DNA from: Phormidium tenue FACHB-886
Lineage (GTDB): Bacteria; Cyanobacteriota; Cyanobacteriia; Elainellales; Elainellaceae
Reading direction: 5' to 3'
Length of the DNA stretch: 64,000 bases
NCBI RefSeq assembly: GCF_014764505.1
Contig: NZ_JACXWX010000018.1
Location: 50,414-114,413 of the forward strand
Each line of letters opens with the position of its first letter. Within the stretch, counting starts at the first letter, position 1. Both the position numbers and the translations under genes were made by a program. Below are positions 18,532 through 25,867 of this stretch, in pieces. A model generated the notes under the pieces. That model saw only the letters and a list, made by a program, of their open reading frames with translations. It ran no database searches and had not been told where the DNA came from.

Positions 18532-20241
18532 TCACCCATCGGGTAGAACACTCGGCAGTTCTGCCTCCAGGTTCAGTCCGGTCGGGTGGATTTTTGCCCA
18601 AGCAAGCGCCTCTGCTACCAGAATTGGATCGCCTGACTCCAGGTACTGCCGCATCCGGGCAATATACTCCACCTGGTAAGCTTGATGACGAATTTGCTCT
18701 GCTTCAGCCCTGGCAAGTCTGGCTGCCTCACGCCTAGCTTGCAAAGAAGCTGTCAGATCAAATAGCGCTAGCCGGACTGAGTGAGCAGACGAAGCAAGAG
18801 GAGAAGCCGTTTGGCTGGATTGGGAATTACCCCCCTCAGAGCCAGCATTCAAGGTCAACCGATCGCTGGAATCCAGCACTGGCGCATTATCACCCCCTGC
18901 CTGAGATAATAAGCTTGTAGGATTGTTCTCGTGCACTGCTTCAGCACAGTTGCACGAGACAGCCTTTAACAAAGCAGGGGGGTTTGGGGGAAATTCTAAA
19001 AAGTTAGGATGCCAAAGATCACGATGCCGATAAAGCGACCCACCACCAATTCCATAGATGCGTGTGAGCAGTTGGAATCGGGCAGTTGCACCCGCCGGTA
19101 ATTTTTCTTGATCTAGCAGATCTGCAATCGCCTGCCGAATTCGTTCCCGCGTCGCTTCTCGCTGCTGTTGATTCCAGGTTGGAAGTTGATCGATCGCTGG
19201 ATCTACAGCTGATTCTTCAGTCTTAATCTTATATTTTCCACTTTGATCGCCATAGTGAAAATAATGGCTATTCTCAATACAGCGTGCCCATTCTTCCGCC
19301 CGCTGTTCAATCTCATGCTGATGCCGACACCACTCTTGATACCCTGGAAGCGATCGAGCAACTTTAACAATTTGCTCAACTAATTCAGCCCCCCGTAGTG
19401 GCTCACCGCCTTCCAACACATGCTGAAAAATATAAGCGCGCATGGTGATGCGCCCCAGTAAATGATTGGTTTGTCCAGCACCTGTCCAGCCAAGTTCGAT
19501 CTCAGCATTTAAATCATTAATAAACTTATCGGCTTTACCCGAAATACGAAAAAGCCGACGCTTTGCCTGCTTAATAGTCCGTTTAAGTAGACAGACATCT
19601 AGCTGATTATGCTGCTGCGCCCAGTGCCACTGGCTAACAAACCGCTGTCGATCGCTCCAAACAGGCTGAAAATCTTCGTTTACTAGATAGGAACCAGACT
19701 GGAGCGGCAACCGATGAGCGTTGAATAAGCTAGGCGCTCCCTCAACGCTGTAAGGTTTGGGGTTGGGAAACACTTCAAGCTGACCCGGATTCAGCTTAAA
19801 ACCTGCATTCTCTAAAAGGGAAGCTAAAGCGATCGCCAACTCCCAACAGCTTTGAGCTTCTGGAAAGGGAAAGTATAGATGCAGCCCACTGCTGTAGCTA
19901 GAAGTGCAGGTCACAGGACTGACTAGACCCAGTGGCTCTAATGCAGCTAGAATCCGAGCGATCGCCAATGGATCTTGCTGGGGATGATAGCAGCTATACC
20001 GATCAATATCTAACAGGCAATACTGTGTAGAACTACCAAAACGAACCCCAAAAAGAGAGCTACCTTGATGCAGCAGGCGATCGGTGAGAGGATGACGAGT
20101 CTCCGTTCTCCATTGAGGGGTTTCTCCAGGCTGGGGATGGGCAGCACAAATATAATCGAACCGATGCGGAAACAGAGCGAAGAACGGCTCTGTTCGCTCA
20201 TTGACATAGGAAAAGCTCGATTTGGCAGCCGATGCGACGAT
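18532..20241 (-). CDS. Plasmid-type replication protein with archaeo-eukaryotic primase-like fold; non-canonical start
   Basis: The TTG at 19968 is too far downstream: the same frame is open to 20280 and carries the conserved-looking segment FGVRFGSSTQYCLLDIDRYS, whose DID (20002-20010) fits the metal-binding hhhDhD motif of AEP primases. Later blocks (TSSYSSGLHLYFPF, LEVFPNPKPYS) fit the same fold. A helical region and a disordered Ser/Asn-rich stretch follow, with a C-terminal coiled coil (ARREAARLARAEAEQIRHQA). No ATG, GTG or TTG exists in frame between 19969 and 20280. A strong Shine-Dalgarno-like GGAGGGAGGT (20247-20256) lies six bases before an in-frame ATC at 20239-20241, taken here as the tentative start (569 aa). 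An upstream frameshift is the alternative. About eleven iterons lie directly upstream, supporting a replication-initiator or primase role. Confidence 0.65.
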   Translation of the reverse strand: MVASAAKSSFSYVNERTEPFFALFPHRFDYICAAHPQPGETPQWRTETRHPLTDRLLHQGSSLFGVRFGSSTQYCLLDIDRYSCYHPQQDPLAIARILAALEPLGLVSPVTCTSSYSSGLHLYFPFPEAQSCWELAIALASLLENAGFKLNPGQLEVFPNPKPYSVEGAPSLFNAHRLPLQSGSYLVNEDFQPVWSDRQRFVSQWHWAQQHNQLDVCLLKRTIKQAKRRLFRISGKADKFINDLNAEIELGWTGAGQTNHLLGRITMRAYIFQHVLEGGEPLRGAELVEQIVKVARSLPGYQEWCRHQHEIEQRAEEWARCIENSHYFHYGDQSGKYKIKTEESAVDPAIDQLPTWNQQQREATRERIRQAIADLLDQEKLPAGATARFQLLTRIYGIGGGSLYRHRDLWHPNFLEFPPNPPALLKAVSCNCAEAVHENNPTSLLSQAGGDNAPVLDSSDRLTLNAGSEGGNSQSSQTASPLASSAHSVRLALFDLTASLQARREAARLARAEAEQIRHQAYQVEYIARMRQYLESGDPILVAEALAWAKIHPTGLNLEAELPSVLPDG

Positions 20242-20319
20242 AGCGCACCTCCCTCCCCGAATCCGAAACTGACTAGAAGGTCATTCTGCCAAACTTGTCT
20301 TTTGAGCGCAGAGCAATGG

Positions 20320-20339
20320 ATCAGTCTTATCAGACTGAT
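20320..20339. promoter_or_regulatory. Short palindrome upstream of the primase-like gene
   Basis: Perfect 8-bp arms ATCAGTCT and AGACTGAT flank TATC. The site is about 80 bp upstream of the tentative start, between that start and the first iteron-like copies, so it could be an operator or an RNA hairpin in the leader. Confidence 0.4.
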
Positions 20340-20394
20340 TAGGCTTGTCTCACCCTGTCAAAACATGCACCAGCAGCAGATCTTAAAAATCCAG

Positions 20395-21461
20395 CGTGAC
20401 AAGATACGGAAGAAATCGTGAGGGGATACAGAGCAGGTTGTGTAGCGATCTGGAGAACTTTGTCTCACAGGGAAAAGCTTGCAAACTCAGGCGTTGACCC
20501 TCTTTTTTCAAAGAATTTTGGATGAGACAAAAATAGTTTGAGGGGCGTTCGCTAAAAATCTAGGCGGTTAGACTTTTGCTGCAAAAGGTCAAACCCTTGC
20601 TCAGTCTGCCGTCTAGCGATCGCACGTTCTAAGAAGCTGATTCTACCCCAGTCAAAAATAGTGATGACACACGGAGCAACTTGTCTCAGCCTTTGCAGAA
20701 TGGTTACTATCCCATGGACACAGCTGAGACAAAGAAATAATTACGCAAAGCCTTGCCGTTACAAATAAGCTGAGACAAATTTGTCTCGGCTTAACGGCAG
20801 TTAGTGATGCGATACGGAGATACCAGTCTTGCTTTTAGTCTTTAGATCGTCAAAACCCTGGCTAAAAGCCAGTGAAGACATACGGAAATCTTTGTCTTAT
20901 CCCAGCAGCAAGCCTAGATCAAACAAATTTAGGGCTAGCCACAATGCAGAAGTGAGACAACACGGAGAAAGTAGTCTCATCTCAAAACGACAGGTAAAAA
21001 TCGCTTTATTCAAGCAAAATCGTTGATCAAGGCTGCGAAATATCAGCAAGAAAGTGAGACGATACGGAAATTTTTGTCTCAGGTTATGAGTGCCTTGCTA
21101 GTGGCTCAATTACAGGTTTTGTCTCACCTAAAGTGAGCTGATACGGAGATAGTAGTCTCATCTCTCGATCGCTCCACTTAGCCAATCGGCTCTCTTCAAA
21201 AGTTTTTCCAAGAAGACTAAGACAAACAAGCTACGGAAGACTAAGCCGCTACAGCAAAATTTGACACCCCAGAACGGGCAAATACAGCACTGCGACTGGG
21301 ATAGAGTAAAACTAAGCTTGAAGCAGTAGCGATTGGCAAGTGAGGAGATGCGGAGATGCTTGTCTCACAGTCTCAGATGCTAACCGACGCCACACAAAAA
21401 GCTTGTCTTAATAAACGGGTATGCTGCTCCCCGGTGATGCGATACGGAGAAATTAGTCTCG
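20395..21461. repeat. Iteron array, consensus GTGAGacgATACGGAgAnnntTGTCTCA
   Basis: Copies of about 28 bp begin near 20661, 20804, 20872, 20952, 21054, 21133, 21340 and 21434, with weaker copies near 20395, 20418, 20444 and 21220. Each has GTGA(GAC) at the left, a central TACGGA (variants CACGGA, TGCGGA) and (T)GTCTCA at the right, so the ends are an inverted repeat TGAGAC/GTCTCA. All share one orientation. Spacing between starts is irregular (143, 68, 80, 102, 79, 207, 94 bp). Extra half-boxes TGAGACA/TGTCTCA are frequent, including a perfect 16-bp palindrome at 20772-20787. The array fills the gap between the HTH protein gene and the primase-like gene and looks like a replication origin or a multi-operator control region. 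Confidence 0.88.
20772..20787. promoter_or_regulatory. Perfect palindrome GAGACAAATTTGTCTC inside the iteron array
   Basis: The 16-bp palindrome joins two iteron end-boxes head to head. It lacks the TACGGA core, so it may be a distinct dimer-binding site for the protein that reads the GAGAC boxes. Confidence 0.6.
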
Positions 21462-21495
21462 ATTTTAGGGATGCGATAGAGAAAGAAAGGGCAAT

Positions 21496-23697
21496 TCACA
21501 AGTGCAGCAGCCTTCTCAATTTTGCTTCTAGCTCTGGCGTAATCACCCGATCGCCCCGCTCTAGCTTGCCAATATAGTCTGCGCTCAAATTCAAGAAGCC
21601 ACCTAGCTCCTTGCGGCTCCAGTTTTGCTTTTCCCGCCCCTGGCGAATCTGCTCGCCCGTCAGCTCGGTTGCAGGCGTTGGTTCTACAGGTTTTAGCTTC
21701 TTGGGTTCGCGGATCTTGGCTAACAGCTCTGGAATAGGATGCGGGGGTTTGATCGTTAGCTTGGCTTGCAGGAGGCGATCGATTACCTTGATCTTGCGCC
21801 AGTCCGCTGGTTTGGGTGCGTCGCTGTCGGGCTGTAGCCAGTCTGGATAGGTTTCTGGATCAAACTCAATGCGCCAGCCGAGACTCATCAGCAGCTTTAG
21901 GGCGCTATTCCAACGGTTCTTTAGATCGCGGGCTTTGTGTTTGTCTTGCAGGGCTTGGTTAATTTGTGCCTTCGCCAAGACTTCTTCTAGCAAGCTAATG
22001 ACCCGGTAATCGTAAGGATTTTGATTCCTGACGCGAACTCTGGCGTCTAAGGTCAGCTGAATGGCCAACCGCAGCGCCAGCTCATTGTGGTACGGATCGA
22101 TTCGCAGAATGTCTTTTGCCAGATAGCCGAACTGATGCAGTGCTTCTTTGGCTTTGCTGCCCGCCCGGTTCAAAAAATGCTTCGTCCACAGCCCCGGATT
22201 CACCGTGATATAAACTTCGTCGGGCTTCTCAATTTTGCCCGTCACCCAGTCAAATTGCCCATGGGGTGCAATCAGTACATCCCACATTCTGCCGGTCGGC
22301 ATACTGGCATCTACAGGTTTCTTGCCCTGACCCTCGATCCAAACTGATTTAACCAGCAGACAAGACAGGGCATAGGCAGTGCTAGCTACCGCATTGCGCT
22401 TCTCAGCTAAGCTGGTGTTGTGGTTTCTGTCCCAGCCCAAAAGCTGCACAATATCGCTGGCTCTTATGGTAAATTCGCTCTTCCAGGGTTCAGCTTCTTC
22501 CATGGTACGAGACGCAAAAATTAGCTGCAGTTTGACGGTATCAAATCCAAACTTATTGATGATCTGTTCTGCTGCTTCCCACGGTAACATTGCAATATCA
22601 CCTGGATTCGTGATGTAATGCTCAATATAGTTACCTGGATTGTTTTTACTACGGTGTTGAAAGACCGCAATCTGGTTAGCGTCTTGCCGCCATAGGTCTG
22701 GACGAAGCTGCGCCCGAATGCTGCTGGCGATCGGAATTGCAGTTGGCAACACTGCGACCGGATCAAGATCAAGGCTGGATTCTGCAGTTGTGGGTGGCTT
22801 TTGCTTTAGCCCTAGCATCTGCTCCATGTCTTGCAGCGAGCAGTTGGGCAAATTGAAGCCTTCAATAATCTTTTTGGAAATGTCTTGGCAATAAATTTGC
22901 CCTAGCACCGCTGCCCTTTCTCGCAGCGAGTCAGCATCCACCGTTTGCAGCTGACGCTGTACTGCCTCAACTAGTTCGGCTTGGGGCAGTACCTCTAAAG
23001 CAGGCGCACCCAGCGATTCCTCTAGCTCTTCGATCGCCCGTACAATCAAATTCACGCCGATCGATTTGGCAAACTCTTGCCAAATGCCGGCATGGTTGAA
23101 AAATTCTGAGAGTGAATTTTTCAGGTAAGTTTTGATTTTGTCATCGTCAATTACCAACTCTAGCGCCTGAGTACTTTTACCCGGATTGGCTCTCTGCTTG
23201 AAGTGGGGCAGGTTGGGGTCGATTGCTGCCGCTCCTTGCGTTTGCAGGGCAATCTCGATTTTGTATTTGTAGACTTTGAGCAGGTGTTGGAAGAGCTGCT
23301 CGGTGACGAGTGCTGGCAGGGGGGAATCGTTGTCTAGCTGTGCGACGAGCTGCTTGAGATAGCTGGGGGTAAGAATCTCCTGAGTTAGTTTTGCCCATTG
23401 AGAGGTTTCTGATGCAGGCTTAGGGGGCTTGCGGTCTTTGACAGTCCTGCTAGTCTGCGCTAAGACGATAGTTTCAGTGGGGCTGTCAGCGGATATGCTG
23501 CTGGATACCTCAACGGTAATGGGACGATCGCCACTCGCATCAGCGCTCGGATCAAACTGGTAGACTGTCTCCTCGGCGGGGTGACGCTGCCGAGGGGTAG
23601 ATTTGGCAGTAGATTGGCGCTTAGGAGGCATTGCAGGAGGCGATCGACGATGGATTATTAAATATACTCGCTTTGGGGCGGAATGGCCGGTTCCCAT
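21496..23697 (-). CDS. Large protein with C-terminal Xre-type HTH, probable iteron/replication protein
   Basis: A 733-residue soluble protein. The first 110 residues are Pro/Ser/Thr/Lys-rich and probably disordered. The middle (about 370-620), with LLGWDRNHNTSLAEKRNAVA and a helical region of several hundred residues, could hold winged-helix initiator folds, but I do not recognise the family. The C-terminus (about 680-733) is a clear Xre/Cro HTH: LTGEQIRQGREKQNWSRKEL then LNLSADYIGKLERGDR. ATG 23697 is supported by AAAGGAG seven bases upstream. It overlaps the preceding 150-aa ORF by 40 bp, indicating translational coupling. The iteron array begins just beyond its 3' end, so binding of the iterons is inferred. 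Confidence 0.75.
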   Translation of the reverse strand: MGTGHSAPKRVYLIIHRRSPPAMPPKRQSTAKSTPRQRHPAEETVYQFDPSADASGDRPITVEVSSSISADSPTETIVLAQTSRTVKDRKPPKPASETSQWAKLTQEILTPSYLKQLVAQLDNDSPLPALVTEQLFQHLLKVYKYKIEIALQTQGAAAIDPNLPHFKQRANPGKSTQALELVIDDDKIKTYLKNSLSEFFNHAGIWQEFAKSIGVNLIVRAIEELEESLGAPALEVLPQAELVEAVQRQLQTVDADSLRERAAVLGQIYCQDISKKIIEGFNLPNCSLQDMEQMLGLKQKPPTTAESSLDLDPVAVLPTAIPIASSIRAQLRPDLWRQDANQIAVFQHRSKNNPGNYIEHYITNPGDIAMLPWEAAEQIINKFGFDTVKLQLIFASRTMEEAEPWKSEFTIRASDIVQLLGWDRNHNTSLAEKRNAVASTAYALSCLLVKSVWIEGQGKKPVDASMPTGRMWDVLIAPHGQFDWVTGKIEKPDEVYITVNPGLWTKHFLNRAGSKAKEALHQFGYLAKDILRIDPYHNELALRLAIQLTLDARVRVRNQNPYDYRVISLLEEVLAKAQINQALQDKHKARDLKNRWNSALKLLMSLGWRIEFDPETYPDWLQPDSDAPKPADWRKIKVIDRLLQAKLTIKPPHPIPELLAKIREPKKLKPVEPTPATELTGEQIRQGREKQNWSRKELGGFLNLSADYIGKLERGDRVITPELEAKLRRLLHL

Positions 23698-24053
23698 GGA
23701 GCCGCTCCTTTACCCAGCTGAGACACATCTGTGCCCTCTCCCAGCGAAAAAATCTTAGCTTTGGCTTGGCGCTCAATCAAGGCAGTTAGCCAGGAGAGCT
23801 GCTGCTCTAGCTCTTGAATATCGTTTCGCCGCTGAATTCTGCCTGCCCAGTCTTGGTATTTGAGGCTGCTCAGCCTACCGAGATGTTGGGTTTTGCAGTC
23901 TTTGTTTTCGCTGGTCAGCTTGTAGTAGGTGTGTGCGCCTTTCTGGTAAGAGCTGATCCAAACATTAGCAGGGGCGGGTGATCCTTGGCTTCTGATCTGA
24001 TGGATGGCAGAGAGTAGGCGATCGCGCTCGGCAGCCAGGTAGGGGCTTATCAT
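23658..24053 (-). CDS. Small basic protein upstream of and coupled to the HTH protein
   Basis: About 131 residues from ATG 24053 (MISPYLAAERDRLLSAIHQI). The frame also extends to ATG 24110, but the added codons lie across the TTCTGTCGGT palindrome at 24052-24083, which is better read as regulatory DNA overlapping the start. An N-terminal helix, a short beta-rich part (NVWISSYQKGAHTYYKLTS) and a C-terminal helix (DIQELEQQLSWLTALIERQA) are visible. No known motif is recognised. Its 3' end overlaps the start of the HTH gene, so the two form an operon and probably function together in the replication-like module. Confidence 0.6.
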   Translation of the reverse strand: MISPYLAAERDRLLSAIHQIRSQGSPAPANVWISSYQKGAHTYYKLTSENKDCKTQHLGRLSSLKYQDWAGRIQRRNDIQELEQQLSWLTALIERQAKAKIFSLGEGTDVSQLGKGAAPWEPAIPPQSEYI

Positions 24054-24083
24054 TCTGTCGGTAAATTCATCAACCGACAGAAT
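24052..24083. promoter_or_regulatory. Palindrome copy 1: ATTCTGTCGGT...ACCGACAGAAT
   Basis: Perfect 11-bp arms (24052-24062 and 24073-24083) around a 10-base centre. On the minus strand the promoter-distal arm runs into the ATG at 24053, so a bound repressor or a hairpin would block initiation of the small gene. Confidence 0.65.
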
Positions 24084-24110
24084 TATGGCAAAAATAGTAG
24101 CTGTCTGCAA

Positions 24111-24913
24111 GCAACCGTTGCATGATTTAATCTAAGGCTACGCCTAAATTGAATTTCCCCTGCGTAGAATTTTCGCTGCGAGTCTCCCACAAGGAGGCTT
24201 GTCTTAGTTTCTGTAGGTAGCGCGTAGACTGCAGTGCGTAGACTATCGACACCAAGATCTGAGTAGGTGATCGGTCTACTAAACGATCGAGCAGCGACAT
24301 TTTAAGCGCCTTTCCGAAAGCCTATTTTGTGGGGTGGCGCTGTCCACTTCCTGTTGTTCTGTCGGTAATTATCTCAACCGACAGAATACACTGAGACAAT
24401 CTCAAAAAAACAGCCGCCTTCAAGCAATAGATTAAATAAAGTGGATCAAGCTCACCACCCTCAATAAAATGTGCTGGGTAAAGAACTTGCGCTAAGTTCT
24501 CTAGGTTTATGCTGCTGAGCTAATCGTCAGCCTAATGCCTGTAGATTTGGGATGGATGAAACAGGTGAAGATGTAGCTACCGATCGTGATATTTAAAGTC
24601 ATCTACCAGAAACCAAATTAGAAATTTTGGTGTCATCTGAAATACAAATAAATGAGTGAATGCCGTAATTAAAACGGCTGCTTTACAAGCTCTACAAAAC
24701 TTCAATGCATCACAAAAAACGCGATCGCATCAATACCGCGCTTCAATATAATTTTCAGTTGTGCAAGATACAAATTATTCTTAAAGACTAGACTTTATCT
24801 GATTTTAAAGAATGATTTAATTTAGAACATAGGATAACCGAGGCATGGCTTATCCATGCCTCGGCAGCAGTCATGTTAGAGCATCAGAAAGCTCTATCAA
24901 TCAGAATGCTCAA
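24111..24913. other. Non-coding region between the replication-like module and the peptide precursor
   Basis: This gap of about 800 bp holds the second TTCTGTCGGT palindrome, a TGAGACAATCTCA box and AT-rich sequence (24580-24840). A short hairpin, GGCATGGCTTATCCATGCC (about 24842-24860), lies beyond the 3' end of the minus-strand peptide gene and is a possible terminator. No convincing gene was found. Confidence 0.5.
24357..24404. promoter_or_regulatory. Palindrome copy 2 plus adjacent TGAGACAATCTCA box
   Basis: TTCTGTCGGT (24357-24366) and ACCGACAGAA (24377-24386) form perfect 10-bp arms around 10 bases. Six bases further is TGAGA-CAA-TCTCA (24392-24404), which repeats the end-box of the iterons. 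It lies about 300 bp upstream of the small gene at 23658-24053 and probably belongs to its promoter region. Confidence 0.6.
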
Positions 24914-25195
24914 TTAATCAAGCTGACGACGGAACCCGCCATCTTCATTCAGGTCACCCTCAAGCTGACGACGGAATCCGCCACCTTCGCCACCAGAGAC
25001 TGTGGAGAGTTCGTCCTCGCTCAGTTCTCCATCAAGTTGACGACGGAATCCACCGTCTTCGCCACCAGAGACTGTGGAGAGTTCGTCCTCGCTCAGTTCT
25101 CCATCAAGTTGGCGACGGAATCCGCCGTCTTCGCCACCGGAAACTTGAGATAGTTGTTCCGGAGTAAGTTCTTCACTTGCGTTGTTTGCGGACAT
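24914..25195 (-). CDS. Repetitive multi-core peptide precursor with double-glycine motifs
   Basis: The 93-residue peptide begins with a leader-like MSANNASEELTPEQLSQVSG ending in a Gly-Gly at 20-21. Two identical 24-residue units follow (22-45, 46-69): EDGGFRRQLDG then ELSEDELSTVSGG. The end (70-93) has EGGGFRRQLEG and EDGGFRRQLD, giving four GGFRRQL cores in all. The DNA repeats have a 72-bp period. Each ELSxxELSxVSGG copies the leader/cleavage motif, so serial cleavage after GG could release several peptides. A strong SD (GGAGG, about 8 bases upstream of the ATG) supports translation. An NHLM-type export ABC transporter is divergent 672 bp away. No maturation enzyme is adjacent. It is probably a secreted bacteriocin-like or signalling peptide; its family is unknown to me. 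Confidence 0.82.
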   Translation of the reverse strand: MSANNASEELTPEQLSQVSGGEDGGFRRQLDGELSEDELSTVSGGEDGGFRRQLDGELSEDELSTVSGGEGGGFRRQLEGDLNEDGGFRRQLD

Positions 25196-25867
25196 AATTC
25201 CTCCAAAAATTTCGTGGACACTAAATGATACTGAAGTTGCTTAAACGGGGTTGAATACTATCTGGGTCACACTTACACTGCACTAACCGGATCAACAGCT
25301 CAAATGGCGCGGTTCAGTTGCAACTCAAAGAGAGGATTGAAACTATGATTGAGAAAAACCTAGCCGTAAGTTTAGGTTTTGAGGCATAGCAACCTCTGAA
25401 GCCTATTTGTTAGTGAAGTTTGTCTGTGGAGCCAAATCAGATAGCAAAGCGAACTGAACCCGCGAAACGATCTACCTCATCGCAATTTGACTATTCTTGT
25501 AGAATACACAATTTTGACGGAGATGGAATAGCGATCGCTCATTTAATTTACTCAATGCTTGCTATTCCCGGTTTGAGGCGAGATGGAGCAAGACATTGCA
25601 AGTCACGCAGCTCGATCGTCAGGTTAATATTTGTTAGGAATAATTAAAGGTAGTGAAAGCGGTTAGGGCAATCAAACCTGGCTGAAGGATACACAAATGC
25701 TACGCTCATTTATAGTGATAAAACAAACATAATATCTACGATCGCAAGAATAGACAAAAATTAACTGATTTTTAAGAAAACTGAGAAAACTGAGAAGACG
25801 CTGAGAAAACTGAGAATATTTCACAATGTCGAAGTAGATAAACTCATAAGAACGAACACAATGTATT
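25196..25867. promoter_or_regulatory. Divergent intergenic region between peptide precursor and exporter
   Basis: The precursor's SD (on the minus strand, about 25200-25206) is at the left edge. At 25774-25817 a direct repeat of CTGAGAAAA-type units (CTGAGAAAACTGAGAA twice, interrupted by GACG) precedes the exporter start. An open frame at 25420-25647 has no SD and odd composition, and is not called. Promoters of both divergent genes must lie here. Confidence 0.5.

Noticed and set aside
18532..19968. TTG 19968 as the true start of the primase-like gene
   Set aside because: It would remove the DID metal-binding motif and the preceding conserved-looking segment, which are in frame and open upstream to 20280.
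20395..21461. CRISPR array interpretation of the iterons
   Set aside because: Repeats are degenerate, irregularly spaced, and no cas genes are adjacent; the iteron interpretation fits better.
24052..24387. MITE bounded by the two TTCTGTCGGT palindromes
   Set aside because: The segment between them includes coding sequence overlap and shows no clear target duplication; kept only as repeated palindromes.
25420..25647. Plus-strand ORF in the divergent gap before the exporter
   Set aside because: No SD, no recognisable domain and atypical residue composition; likely chance.
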